Positions 39,836 to 49,010 of a stretch of DNA of 63,505 nt are shown here, piece after piece. Source of the DNA: Rhodopirellula europaea 6C (GTDB lineage: Bacteria; Planctomycetota; Planctomycetia; Pirellulales; Pirellulaceae); the NCBI RefSeq assembly GCF_000338295.1, contig NZ_ANMO01000133.1, forward strand, positions 1 through 63,505, in the 5' to 3' direction. The first letter of the stretch is position 1. Each line of letters begins with the position of its first letter. The notes under the pieces were generated by a model, which was given only the letters and a program-made list of their open reading frames with translations, had not been told where the DNA came from and did not search any database. The position numbers were made by a program, and so were the translations under genes.

Positions 39836-40669
39836 TCAGTCGACCGATGCGTTGGTGACCGCTCCGACCACGTCGGCATCAAAATAGTTGATGGACATGC
39901 CCGCATCGACCACGATCGATTGAGCGGTGATTCCACTGCTGCGTGGCGACAGCAAAAAGGCTGCCGTCGATGCGACTTCGTTCGTCGAGACTGCTTCCCC
40001 TCGTGGGATGACTTTCTCGGCGTACAGGTACGAATCGACGTAACCGGGGATTCCCGCGGAAGCACTTGTTTTCAGCAACCCAGCTGCGACGGCGTTGAAA
40101 CGCACTTGGCTGAATCGGCTGAACGATTTGGTCAGGAAGGCCAGCGATGATTCCAGGGCGGCTTTGATCGGTGCCATGAAGCCATAACTTTCGCTGGCCA
40201 TCCGCGTGGTGCTGATTCCAATCGTTACAACGCTGGCGTCGTTGGCGAGCTGATCTTTGATCGCATTGCAAACCGCGACCAAAGAGAACGCCGAAATGTC
40301 GATCGCCTGCAAGAACTGGCGGCGGGTGGTTTCGTGGAACGGACGGATGCCATCGCTGTAGTCGGCAAAGGCAATCGAATGAACCACGCCGGCAAGCGTC
40401 ACATTGTCTCGCTGGAGTTCCGCTGCCATCGCGTCGATGTCTTTTTGTTGTTCGACGTCGCAAACGATCAGTCGACGGTCAGCCAGCAACTTGGCCAAGC
40501 TCTCTCGGCGAGCTTCACTGCGAACGGCGTAGATGACTTCGCCGCCGGCCTGTTCGATTTGCTTGGCGATGGCGAACGCGACGCTCTTTTTGTTGGCGAC
40601 ACCCATGACCAGAAATGTCTTGCCAGCCATTCCCAAAAAGTCCATCGCCGGAGTTGGTTCCGTGCTCAC
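39836..40669 (-). CDS. fabI: Enoyl-[acyl-carrier-protein] reductase (NADH), FabI
   Basis: 277 residues of the short-chain dehydrogenase superfamily, FabI type: [20 protein letters not shown] (NADH-binding start), VVHSIAFAD, and the active-site pattern S-Y-x6-K in [14 protein letters not shown]. The C-terminus has [15 protein letters not shown]. It carries out the last reduction of fatty-acid elongation. The GTG start at 40669 overlaps the fabZ stop (GTGA), so the two are translationally coupled. Confidence 0.95.
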   Translation of the reverse strand: MSTEPTPAMDFLGMAGKTFLVMGVANKKSVAFAIAKQIEQAGGEVIYAVRSEARRESLAKLLADRRLIVCDVEQQKDIDAMAAELQRDNVTLAGVVHSIAFADYSDGIRPFHETTRRQFLQAIDISAFSLVAVCNAIKDQLANDASVVTIGISTTRMASESYGFMAPIKAALESSLAFLTKSFSRFSQVRFNAVAAGLLKTSASAGIPGYVDSYLYAEKVIPRGEAVSTNEVASTAAFLLSPRSSGITAQSIVVDAGMSINYFDADVVGAVTNASVD

Positions 40670-41181
40670 GATTTTGCATCCGAGTCAGGGGATCCGGCTG
40701 GTTGAGTTTGGGTGATGCTGCATGCGAACTCGAGCCGCGTGGTGACCTTCCCGTTGAGCAGCATTTTGCCGGTGAGGAAAAACGCGTTGGAAAGTTGCTC
40801 TTTGAGCGTCACGTGAATGTCGACGGTGTCGCCCGGCCGCACCATGTTTTTGAATTTCACACTGTCCATTCGAGTCGCCACGGGGACGAATTCGCCCACC
40901 GCGGGAGTGTGCTCAGACAGGAGAATCGCTCCGGCTTGTAGGCAGCATTCGCACTGAATCACGCCGGGAACCAGCGGATAATCGGGGAAGTGTCCCTGCA
41001 CGAAGAACTCGTCGGCCGAGAACGTTTTGCGGGCGTGCAGCGTGTTCTCGGTGATTTCCACCACTTCATCCAGCAACAGCATGGGAGCGCGGTGGGGGAT
41101 TTTGGCCTCAATTTCTTGTGGGCCAAGATGCCGAGTTTCGGTGGAGTCGTTGGGTGTGTTCATCCCCGTATCAAACGCCAT
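40666..41181 (-). CDS. fabZ: 3-hydroxyacyl-ACP dehydratase, FabZ-like
   Basis: 171 residues of the hotdog fold. [46 protein letters not shown] contains the FabZ active-site His in GHFPxxPxxPGV and the catalytic Glu in the following helix. It dehydrates 3-hydroxyacyl-ACP, feeding FabI encoded immediately downstream with a 4-bp overlap. ATG 41181 is used; TTG 41199 and ATG 41163 are alternatives. The upstream 360 bp hold its promoter. Confidence 0.92.
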   Translation of the reverse strand: MAFDTGMNTPNDSTETRHLGPQEIEAKIPHRAPMLLLDEVVEITENTLHARKTFSADEFFVQGHFPDYPLVPGVIQCECCLQAGAILLSEHTPAVGEFVPVATRMDSVKFKNMVRPGDTVDIHVTLKEQLSNAFFLTGKMLLNGKVTTRLEFACSITQTQPAGSPDSDAKS

Positions 41182-41199
41182 TTTTGGGGCGATCGTCAA

Positions 41200-41542
41200 G
41201 GCCGGCGAAAGAGGGTTTGTTCACGTTCGCGAAGGAACGTCCGCCTCATGTGCGATGATCGGCAATACCGAGCCAGTCGTGATTCGGGCTGACCGGGATA
41301 CAAGTGCGAATTGTGCCGCGAAAGGTTCGCGTGGAATCGTCGCGGAATTCGGTGATCCATTTGCATCGCCCCGGACGGGGCCGCTATCAGAGATCGGTCT
41401 CGGGGCACGTGTATTTATTGCAAAAGTTAAATTGACAAATGCAAAGTGCAAAATGCTGTTGGGATGAACGGGCCGCAAGCAATTTAAAATTTACAATTGC
41501 CAATTTAACCTTTTCAATCGAATCGCAGCAAAGCTTTTGGGC
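41200..41542. other. Intergenic region with AT-rich repetitive stretch
   Basis: About 340 bp between fabZ and the flippase gene, both on the minus strand. It holds AT-rich, A/T-tract-rich sequence at 41420-41515 (AATTTAAAATTTACAATTGCC and similar) unlike the surroundings, and a short GCCCCG/CGGGGC hairpin near 41371. No coding frame is convincing. It probably carries the fabZ promoter and the flippase gene end. Confidence 0.6.
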
Positions 41543-43120
41543 TCAGCCCAGCGGCATCAGCTTCGAGCGAACCTTGTCAGGCAAGCTTTCTAGCCATCGT
41601 CGACGAGTCGCATCGTCATTCCAAGCCATCAGGCCGATTGTGGTGGCGAGCAGCAGTGCGACATAGGGCGAGACCAACAGACTGACTGGTAGCAGTGAAA
41701 GCACGACCAGCGTCATGTCGACTTTGTATCCGCAGCCGATCATGGCAAGCCAAACTCCGCTCATCACAACGCCGTGGGAACAAAGCGTCGCGATCACGGC
41801 ACCTTGCAAGCCAAACATCGGTAGCAGCCAAGCATTGAGTGCAAGGTTGCTAAGCAGTCCAGCTGCCATGGCGACTGGAACCCACTTTCCTTTTTCAACT
41901 GTCCAAAGGTAGTTCTGTCCGACGGTCACGAGAGCCGCCCAAGTGCAAAAGCACAGAGCCATCGGCATCAGGGTCATTCCGTCGGTGTAGCGGCCTTGCA
42001 GGAGAACGTTAAAAATCCAAGGCCCCAGCAGAATGGCCACCGCACTGCCGCTGGTGAACACGATCGAAACCGCCAGCAATGCGTCTCGCAATCGAGTCTG
42101 CACTGCTTCAAAACGTTTTGCTTCCCAGTCCGCTGACAAATACGGCAGCATGACACCCCCGATCATCGTTCCTAGGCTGAGCAGCACCATTGGGATGATT
42201 CGGCCGGAGTGATACTGGCCAACCGCGGCTTGACCCGCGATTTCAGCTGACAGCGTATCGGTGGCGGGAATGAAATGCAGAATCATGTATCGATCGGAAA
42301 GCTCAAACAGATTGCCGATCAAGTTCATCAACCAAAGCGCCGTCGCGTAAGGTGCCAGTCGACGAATCATGTCCCACAGGCCGAATGGAACATCGTCGGA
42401 CGGCAGCGTTTCGTCCGCCGCAGTTGGATTGGTTTGTTCTTCTGAGTCTTGGAGGATCTGAGCCGATTCCCAAGAACGAACGAGTGACCACAAGCCCGGG
42501 ATCGATGCGACTAAACATGACGCGGCAAACATCCAGATAACGCCAGCAAACGAACCGCCCGCGAGCAGCCACGCGACACTCAGTAGCGTGAACCCAACGC
42601 CCTGCATGAATTGCATGCACGAGACCATTCGAACTTGCCGGAGTGAGCCGTTCAGGTCGCTGATGAAGTTGTAGACGATCATCCCGACGACCGCTCCCGC
42701 GACGCCATAGATCAGTCGGTTGTCTTGCGGTTGCAAGAAAACGATCCATCCGAACCAATCGGGAAACCACAACATGGTTGTGACGAAAATGGATGTGCAT
42801 GCCAGCGTCCCAATCGCGATCCGGCGCACAAACGGTGTGAGCGAACGCTTGAGGCGAAAGTGTTCGGTGAATCTCGGCAGCACGCCGGGGATCCCCAACA
42901 GCATCACTGGGGTGATCAGAGTGATGAATCCAAACGCCATCGACCAACGTCCGACATCGGTGTCGTCCATCAACCGGCAGAACGCCATCCCGCGAATGAA
43001 GCCGATCCCTCGGCCAAGCACCGTCATCGCCAGCATCACAATCATGCCGATCGCGAGCGAATCGACACGAAAGGTGGAACGAGGCGTCGTCGATTGAGCG
43101 GCTGAGTCGGCGGTCGACAT
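41543..43120 (-). CDS. Polysaccharide flippase (Wzx/MATE-like membrane protein)
   Basis: 525 residues with about 12-14 hydrophobic helices and a central cytoplasmic loop (SEEQTNPTAADETLPSDD, about 220-245). The N-terminal IGMIVMLAMTVLGRGIGFIRGMAFCRLMDDTDVGRWSMAFGFITLI resembles the multidrug/oligosaccharidyl-lipid/polysaccharide exporter superfamily. It likely flips lipid-linked sugars across the inner membrane. No glycosyltransferases are adjacent, so substrate is unknown. ATG 43120 is used; TTG 43126 is possible. Confidence 0.85.
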   Translation of the reverse strand: MSTADSAAQSTTPRSTFRVDSLAIGMIVMLAMTVLGRGIGFIRGMAFCRLMDDTDVGRWSMAFGFITLITPVMLLGIPGVLPRFTEHFRLKRSLTPFVRRIAIGTLACTSIFVTTMLWFPDWFGWIVFLQPQDNRLIYGVAGAVVGMIVYNFISDLNGSLRQVRMVSCMQFMQGVGFTLLSVAWLLAGGSFAGVIWMFAASCLVASIPGLWSLVRSWESAQILQDSEEQTNPTAADETLPSDDVPFGLWDMIRRLAPYATALWLMNLIGNLFELSDRYMILHFIPATDTLSAEIAGQAAVGQYHSGRIIPMVLLSLGTMIGGVMLPYLSADWEAKRFEAVQTRLRDALLAVSIVFTSGSAVAILLGPWIFNVLLQGRYTDGMTLMPMALCFCTWAALVTVGQNYLWTVEKGKWVPVAMAAGLLSNLALNAWLLPMFGLQGAVIATLCSHGVVMSGVWLAMIGCGYKVDMTLVVLSLLPVSLLVSPYVALLLATTIGLMAWNDDATRRRWLESLPDKVRSKLMPLG

Positions 43121-43332
43121 CGGCAATTGGCTTCGTGGTCAGTTGAACGAATTCAGGCGTCGCGAGCGGAGCAGATTCGCGTGGACGCTTTTTTGTAATG
43201 GGCGGTTTCGAAAGAGTGGCTCGTTGATCGGTGGCACCTTGTTCACTTCATTGGTGAACCCCAAAGATCGTCGAATCTCGCGGTCGACGAGTCCGGTTGA
43301 AACGGTCGTGTCGATTTTTTCGCTGTAAAACG

Positions 43333-43370
43333 TTGACTGGATCGCTCAGTGTGCTATCGTGATAGCACAC
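43333..43370 (+). promoter_or_regulatory. Promoter with overlapping palindromic operator of the GntR/ABC operon
   Basis: A perfect palindrome has arms GTGTGCTATC (43349-43358) and GATAGCACAC (43361-43370) separated by 2 bp. TTGACT at 43333-43338 fits a -35 box, and TATCGT at 43355-43360, inside the palindrome, fits a -10 box at 16-bp spacing. Binding there would block the promoter, as expected for autoregulation by the GntR protein just downstream. Confidence 0.7.
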
Positions 43371-43419
43371 AGGTGCGGGGTGGCTGTTGCTGCCTCGGAC
43401 CCCTCCTTCGGAGATGCCC

Positions 43420-43875
43420 ATGTTCTTTTCCATTGACGCGGCCAGTGACGTGCCGATCTACGAGCAGATCGTCCGTCAGGTCAAGCTGGCTGTTGCCGAT
43501 GGCACGCTGGTTGGCGGCCAAATGCTTCCCAGTGTCCGTCAGCTTTCTCGCGAGATCGCGTTGAATCCCAACACGATTGCGCGAGCCTATCGCGAGCTGC
43601 AGACCCAAGAAATCCTCAAGCCGCTGCGTGGTCGCGGAATGGTGGTCCGGCGAGATGCGATCGAAGCCTGCACGTCCGCCCGAGATGATTTGGTCGGAGA
43701 TGGGGTTCGCCGAGCTCTGGCCGATGCGATCGCCGGTGGAATGTCACCCGATCAGTTGCGGGCGCTCTTTGAGTCGGAGCTGGCGCGATTGAGTGCGCCC
43801 CCCGCGGAGTCCAACTCGGACGAACCAAGCCTTGAATCTGTTTCTTCCTCCAACAACGAGCCGAGCCATGAATGA
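43420..43875 (+). CDS. GntR-family regulator, YtrA subgroup
   Basis: 151 residues. MFFSIDAASDVPIYEQIVRQVKLAVADG and LPSVRQLSREIALNPNTIARAYRELQTQEIL is the GntR winged-helix pattern; the short C-terminal part without a ligand domain of the FadR or HutC kind puts it in the YtrA group, which usually controls a neighbouring ABC transporter. ATG 43420 has GGAG 6 bp upstream; ATG 43414 is possible. Its end overlaps the ABC ATPase start by 8 bp, and a perfect palindrome sits in its promoter. Confidence 0.92.
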   Translation: MFFSIDAASDVPIYEQIVRQVKLAVADGTLVGGQMLPSVRQLSREIALNPNTIARAYRELQTQEILKPLRGRGMVVRRDAIEACTSARDDLVGDGVRRALADAIAGGMSPDQLRALFESELARLSAPPAESNSDEPSLESVSSSNNEPSHE

Positions 43876-44920
43876 ATTGGATTCCATTGAGCGTGAGCCT
43901 AGTCCACGGGAAGCGTCTGGCATGGCCTCGGATCGTCCTGCATATGATTCGCACCTCGGTCGGACAGACGTCGAACCTGGAGGCATCATTCAAGTCAATC
44001 GTGTGAGCAAGCGGTTTCGGAACACGGTTGCGTTGGACAACGTCAGCTTGCACGTTCCGGCCGGGACGGTGTTCGCTTTGCTGGGTGAGAACGGTGCGGG
44101 CAAGACAACCTTGATTCGAATCTTGACCGGCTTTCAAAAACCAGATTCCGGATCAGCGGTGATCCTTGGGCATGATTGTGGTCAGCACTCCGAGGAGATC
44201 AGGCGAAAGATCGGCTACGTGTCCGACTCGCCGGCTCTTTATGAGTGGATGACACCGCCGGAGATTGGATGGTTCGTCAGTGCGTTCTACGACGAAGGTT
44301 TTGTCCCCCGGTATCGCGACTTGATCGAAGAGTTTCAGGTGCCACCGGCAACGAAGATCAAATCGATGAGCAAGGGCCAGCGAGCCAAAGTGGCTCTGGC
44401 TCTCGCGACGGCTCACGATCCGGAACTGCTGATTCTGGATGAACCGACCAGCGGTTTGGATCCAATGGTCCGTCGTCAGTTCTTGGAATCGATGGTCGAC
44501 CGTGCCGCCGCTGGGCGAACAGTACTGCTATCGAGTCATCACATCAATGAAGTCGAACGAGTCGCAGACATGGTGGCGATGATTCATGGCGGTCAAGTCA
44601 AATTGGTTCAGTCGATGAACGACTTGAAGCTGCACACTCGAATTGTGACGGCGACGATGGATGATGCTCACGTCGAGTCACCGGAGTTGCCGGGGCGTGT
44701 GCTGAGCGAAACCAACAACGGTCGTCAAAGACGCTGGGTGATCACGGATTGGAACGACGCCGGGGGACTGCACTGGGGACCTGATGACGGTGTGCGGCAA
44801 TTCCATGTCAGTGTACCAACGCTGGAAGAAGTCTTTGTTGCGGTTTGCGGTCAACCCATTCGGGATGAACCCTCGTTCTTCGATCGTCGTCAGGAGGTGA
44901 ATGATGGCCACATCGCTTGA
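43868..44920 (+). CDS. ABC transporter ATP-binding protein
   Basis: 350 residues. The N-terminal ~40 residues are a variable extension. Walker A is GENGAGKTT near 73-81, the signature is MSKGQRAKV near 167 (a variant of LSGGQ), Walker B is LLILDEPTSGLDP near 190, and the H-loop is SSHHINEVE. The C-terminal ~100 residues are a non-catalytic tail. It powers the permease encoded by the next gene, which overlaps its end by 17 bp. Substrate is unknown; YtrA-linked transporters are often involved in envelope stress or antibiotic resistance. Confidence 0.93.
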   Translation: MNELDSIEREPSPREASGMASDRPAYDSHLGRTDVEPGGIIQVNRVSKRFRNTVALDNVSLHVPAGTVFALLGENGAGKTTLIRILTGFQKPDSGSAVILGHDCGQHSEEIRRKIGYVSDSPALYEWMTPPEIGWFVSAFYDEGFVPRYRDLIEEFQVPPATKIKSMSKGQRAKVALALATAHDPELLILDEPTSGLDPMVRRQFLESMVDRAAAGRTVLLSSHHINEVERVADMVAMIHGGQVKLVQSMNDLKLHTRIVTATMDDAHVESPELPGRVLSETNNGRQRRWVITDWNDAGGLHWGPDDGVRQFHVSVPTLEEVFVAVCGQPIRDEPSFFDRRQEVNDGHIA

Positions 44921-47645
44921 TGCTTTTGCTTACCCGGCCGTTTCACGTCCACGATCAGCATTTCAGCATTTGGTTTGGAAAGACTTTCGGATGCTGCAGC
45001 CGCTGTTGTTGGCGGGTGTCATCGGCACGGCGGCGTTGTTCTTCCTGGCGGTCCTTCGTGCCGCGATCGATCCGGCCTCGGATCCGAGCCTGACGACGCT
45101 TTCCGTATTGTGGGTGTTGTTGCCAAACTTGGTGGCGCTCGGAATTCCACCAATCTCGCTGGGCACGGAGAACGAAGAACGAACCCTGGATTGGTTGCGG
45201 ACGTTGCCGGTGACTTGGTCGCAAGTGTTGTTGTCCAAATTATTGGTCGGGTTCGCCGCCTGGGTGCTGGCGGTCTTGACCGCGTCGGCTTGTTTTGTGC
45301 TGTCGTGGTTGGTGTTGCGAGGAGGTTGGGATTGGTCTGCGATCGGACGGATCTCCGGTTCGGAATCGATCGTTGAACTGATGATCTACGGAGTGGGCTT
45401 GCTGATCTGTGGCTGGATCGCGGCGTTGATCGTTCGCAATCCGGTCGGTTCGGTGATGTTGGTGATCCCGTTGATCGTGGGCCTGACCTTGTTGTGGAAC
45501 TACACGGTCGCTGGATTGGCCGGCACGCATGTCTATAACGGTGTCACGTTCGTGGAAGCGACCAGCGAACAGCGTGTTGTCATGTTCGGCTCGGCTGTTG
45601 CCTACCTCACCGCACTGGGGGCGGTGATGTCCGGTTTGGCTCAGCACCGGTTGGCGGGCGCAAGTGATCATCGCTGGCAGGTTCCGGCAGCCGCTCCGGC
45701 TTCGGCTTGGCAGCCAACCGTGGTTCAAGTGGCTTGGCATGCCAAACCGCGTCGGTTCCGCGCATTGTTGTGGCAACAGGTTCGGCAGACTCGTTTCATA
45801 ATTGGTGCTGCGATCTTGTTTGCGTCGGTCACGGTGATCGTGACTTGGGTGGATGGGTTTCTTGAGGTTCAAGGGCCATTGGTCGCCTTGGGATGGCCAG
45901 CAGCTCATTTGATGTTGGGGGTTGCCACATTCCACGGGGATCGACGTGGAATGCGGCAAGGGTTCTTCGCCGACCGCGGGTGGTCACCCAACCTGATTTG
46001 GTTGACTCGATTGATCCCAACCGCCTTGGCATCGTCGTTCTTGATGGTTTTGTTTCCGTTCAGTGCTGGCCTCGATTGGTACATCGGAAGGCCATTCGGA
46101 ACTGTGAACTTGTGGCAAGCCTTTGCATTCAGCGTGGTTGTGCAAACCCTTCTTTTCTTGATCGGTGTTTTGACGGGGCAATGGGGCCGCCGTCCATCGC
46201 TGGCGTTCTTTGGCGCACCCGTGGTGGCTCTGCTGTGGATGCTGCCCGCGTTTGGGCTGCTCGCGTTCTTCGGAGGTTACACCAGCCTGCTGTGGCTGGC
46301 CGCAGGCGTGTTGCTGTTCGCAACTCGGCGTTTGACGCCTTTTGTGATGGAAGGTGTCTCTTCGGCCGCCGTGTGGGGACGAGGGCTGGCCTATTGCTTG
46401 CTGGCTTTGGGGGCGATGTGCATGTGTCTCTTCATGCATCGCTGGTGGACGACGCCGCCAGAAATGCCTGCGTGGCGAAAAGAGATGCTGGCGGTCGTTC
46501 AGGATCCCGTCACGTCAAAAGTCCTCGAGTCGACAGTTGGTGTGATGCCAGGAACTCGGAACATTGATTTGAATGCGGATGTGTATTCCCTCGATTGGTT
46601 CGACGAGGGCAACGAAGACATGAAAAAGGTTTTGCTGATCTCTGAATTCCCCAATATTGGGTCTGCGGAAGCAGCAGGTATGCGATTCACTGTCCGATTG
46701 AATCCGAGCATCAATTGGTCCGGTTCGGCGAGGGTCGAAGCCATATACGGCAACCAACCGGAAAGATTTCGCGACCGGGCGCTCGCACTGGAGAAGGAGT
46801 TGGGGCCTGTGAAGATGATGGGCGAGTCGGTCTCGCAATCAGAGTTGTACAGTTTGTGCGTAAGCACACCTATTTCAATGAAGTCGGGCACCCGTACATT
46901 CCGTAGTGATGGAAGTTATTTCAATGCAGGTCAGTACCATCCTTTCGATTGGCGACCGCTTCGCCGCAAAGCTCTTGAGGTTGCTGCAAAGTGGTCAACG
47001 CTGTCTCGCGAGCAGGCACCGAAGTTCGGTGCCTTGGGGGAATTGCTCGAGAACGCTGAAGCCAACGAGTGGATCGTGATCGCTGGCTTGAGGCAGATTG
47101 CCTACGATCAAAACCTATTCAGCGGAATGGCTCCGCCTCAGTCCGAAGAGGATCAATTGGATCGCGAAGCATTCGTGCGAGTCGTCGATCAGCTTTGCAC
47201 AAAAGAACTTCGTCGTGAGAGCCGCCAGCGATGTCTGGTCGCCGAATGGCAACGTTTTCGGACGGGAGAGTGGAGCGGCTGGTTCGACGAAGAGTGGGGA
47301 AACGAGAAGTCGTTCTTGGATGCTCCTTTGTCGGATCCGCTGTATCGATTGGGGATGGAGCAGAAGCGGTTCGAGAGACTGCTCGATCTCGCGGTTCGCA
47401 ACACCCTGGATCAATTGGAAGATGGCTTGCCCAAGTGGGACGATCCTGCGCTGACCGAGCAACGGCTGCTTTGGGGTGACTTGTTGAAGGACCGTCGCAA
47501 CGGCGAAAACTCGCTCGGTCACCAAGAAGTCGCATCACCGCCTCGAGCTCCCGTGTTTTATCGAGAGCAAGAGCTGTTGATCGACGAGCTTCGTCAAATG
47601 GCGGATCGCTTGCGTGAGCCGCCGGAGATGATCGAAGCAACGTAG
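44904..47645 (+). CDS. ABC-2 type permease with large C-terminal soluble domain
   Basis: 913 residues. About 11-13 hydrophobic helices fill residues 30-520 (LLLAGVIGTAALFFLAVL, PPISLGTENEERTLDWLRTLPVTWSQVLLSKLL typical of ABC-2 permeases). The last ~390 residues are soluble, rich in Trp, Arg and Glu, and of unknown fold, which is unusual for the family. AGGAGG at 44892-44897 gives 6-bp spacing to ATG 44904, better than ATG 44901. It is the third gene of the GntR-ABC operon. Confidence 0.87.
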   Translation: MATSLDAFAYPAVSRPRSAFQHLVWKDFRMLQPLLLAGVIGTAALFFLAVLRAAIDPASDPSLTTLSVLWVLLPNLVALGIPPISLGTENEERTLDWLRTLPVTWSQVLLSKLLVGFAAWVLAVLTASACFVLSWLVLRGGWDWSAIGRISGSESIVELMIYGVGLLICGWIAALIVRNPVGSVMLVIPLIVGLTLLWNYTVAGLAGTHVYNGVTFVEATSEQRVVMFGSAVAYLTALGAVMSGLAQHRLAGASDHRWQVPAAAPASAWQPTVVQVAWHAKPRRFRALLWQQVRQTRFIIGAAILFASVTVIVTWVDGFLEVQGPLVALGWPAAHLMLGVATFHGDRRGMRQGFFADRGWSPNLIWLTRLIPTALASSFLMVLFPFSAGLDWYIGRPFGTVNLWQAFAFSVVVQTLLFLIGVLTGQWGRRPSLAFFGAPVVALLWMLPAFGLLAFFGGYTSLLWLAAGVLLFATRRLTPFVMEGVSSAAVWGRGLAYCLLALGAMCMCLFMHRWWTTPPEMPAWRKEMLAVVQDPVTSKVLESTVGVMPGTRNIDLNADVYSLDWFDEGNEDMKKVLLISEFPNIGSAEAAGMRFTVRLNPSINWSGSARVEAIYGNQPERFRDRALALEKELGPVKMMGESVSQSELYSLCVSTPISMKSGTRTFRSDGSYFNAGQYHPFDWRPLRRKALEVAAKWSTLSREQAPKFGALGELLENAEANEWIVIAGLRQIAYDQNLFSGMAPPQSEEDQLDREAFVRVVDQLCTKELRRESRQRCLVAEWQRFRTGEWSGWFDEEWGNEKSFLDAPLSDPLYRLGMEQKRFERLLDLAVRNTLDQLEDGLPKWDDPALTEQRLLWGDLLKDRRNGENSLGHQEVASPPRAPVFYREQELLIDELRQMADRLREPPEMIEAT

Positions 47646-47754
47646 GCCAGGTTTCACCTGGCACTCGAGCTGATGCTTTGGCACAAAGCGAGGCGAGTGG
47701 AATTGTAGCACGGCGGTCCCCGCCGTGATTCTCGGTGGCGACCACCGAGCTACA
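47646..47754. repeat. Composite hairpin repeat after the permease gene
   Basis: Two structured blocks. Block 1 (47646-47698): GCCAGGT/ACCTGGC hairpin, then ACTCG/CGAGT enclosing GCTTTG/CAAAGC. Block 2 (47704-47754): TGTAG/CTACA closes a junction with ACGGCGG/CCGCCGT (47710-47716 with 47720-47726) and CTCGGTGG/CCACCGAG (47731-47738 with 47742-47749). All stems are perfect. It lies between convergent genes and could act as a bidirectional terminator as well as a dispersed repeat. Confidence 0.8.
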
Positions 47755-47783
47755 GGTTGGTTTTGCTCTTGCCAGGGCGGCGA

Positions 47784-48731
47784 TCAGCGTTGGCTTTTCT
47801 TCTTCGACGCGACCGTCGTGGAGCTGTCTGCGGGCAGCAGTTCCTCAGTCATCTTGGCTCGGTATTCCATCATGCTGCCAGGACCTTGGAAGCCAACGAC
47901 TGATTCGTCCCAGATCAGTTCTTTGCTGAGCAAGTAGCCGTTGTCGACATCGAAACGCAGCGTTCCGTTGCTGAGTTGCTGGATGACTTGTGCTCGCAAG
48001 GATTCTTCTTCGATCGGGGTCAAGGTTTCGCTTTTCACGCTCAGTGTTGCCACACCCGCTTTGACCTTCTTCAGCGTATAAAGCTGGCGGATTTTGATTT
48101 GCTTGACGAAGCCATCTTCGGTCCGGGCTTTGATTTCCGTCGGGACGGCCCATGATTCGCCAATCTTGACGGGTTTTTCAGGCAGTGCCAGCGCGAGCGT
48201 CCCCATGCCCAGCGAGGACTTGGAGCCGGCATGATCTTCCCGGCGGACTTCTTGGCCCTGCTTGTTGATCGTCACGGTTGCCAGCGGAGTCCCGATTTGC
48301 GAAGCGACAACACTGAAGATTTTCGGTGGTTCTTCGCCGGTTGTGCTGTCCCATTGAACTTCATCCGCATCGCCATTTTGCTGGGTCATGGCGACGGATT
48401 CAATCGAGTGATCAAACGTCATTTCGGAATCATTGGCTTCCGCGACGGTCCAAGCTCGATTGCTCTTGGTGTGAACATTCGCGATTTCTTCGGACCCATT
48501 GATGCGAGTCTTTGTTTTGGCAACGTGGGTGACTTCATAGCGAAGTGTTTGCCCGGGCTGAAGCGAGTGTTTCAGCGAGTAGGTTTCACCGGATGCATCT
48601 TCGGCTTGTTCCAGAACCGATTGTTCTTTTGCGTTGCCGATCGATTGGGGTACCAGAACGCTCTGTGTTCCCAGGCAGGCCAGTCCAATCAAAGCGAGGC
48701 GACGGGACGTGGAAGGGATTCGCAGCAACAT
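47784..48731 (-). CDS. Exported protein of unknown function (DUF6263-like)
   Basis: 315 residues with an N-terminal signal segment (LALIGLACLGTQSVLVPQSIGNA). The mature part is strand-rich: YSLKHSLQPGQTLRYEVTHVAKTKTRI, WDSTTGEEPPKIFSVVASQIG, WAVPTEIKA, and TLRFDVDNGYLLSKELIW. The pattern of a protein measuring or binding a lipid-like ligand in the envelope (DUF6263-type) fits, but the family call is tentative. It ends in a Ser/Lys tail. Convergent with the permease gene. Confidence 0.7.
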   Translation of the reverse strand: MLLRIPSTSRRLALIGLACLGTQSVLVPQSIGNAKEQSVLEQAEDASGETYSLKHSLQPGQTLRYEVTHVAKTKTRINGSEEIANVHTKSNRAWTVAEANDSEMTFDHSIESVAMTQQNGDADEVQWDSTTGEEPPKIFSVVASQIGTPLATVTINKQGQEVRREDHAGSKSSLGMGTLALALPEKPVKIGESWAVPTEIKARTEDGFVKQIKIRQLYTLKKVKAGVATLSVKSETLTPIEEESLRAQVIQQLSNGTLRFDVDNGYLLSKELIWDESVVGFQGPGSMMEYRAKMTEELLPADSSTTVASKKKSQR

Positions 48732-49010
48732 CGTGGTGGGCTCCAGTCAGAGTTTTATCGGTGGGAAGGGTCCAACGGTGGTCGCCAATACCAAATCCCG
48801 TCGTTCGCCGCCAGTGGAATAGTTCGCAACCGAAGTGGATGAGTTTCGGCGTCGGTGAATTTCTGATGAAGGCCAGCCAATCCTTTTCGTGAAGGTTGTC
48901 GGTCGATTCTTTTTTGACGTTGAAGCCTCGCCGGACCATGCGAAAAGTGGAGCAGCGCGAGTATCCCTCTCTGGGTTCTTGTCTCATCCTCCTCCACGGT
49001 CTTCGTTCAC

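Noticed and set aside
42303-42947. A minus-strand frame inside the flippase gene in another phase
   Set aside because: The flippase frame has coherent hydrophobic helices; the alternative frame is His/Arg-rich without structure.
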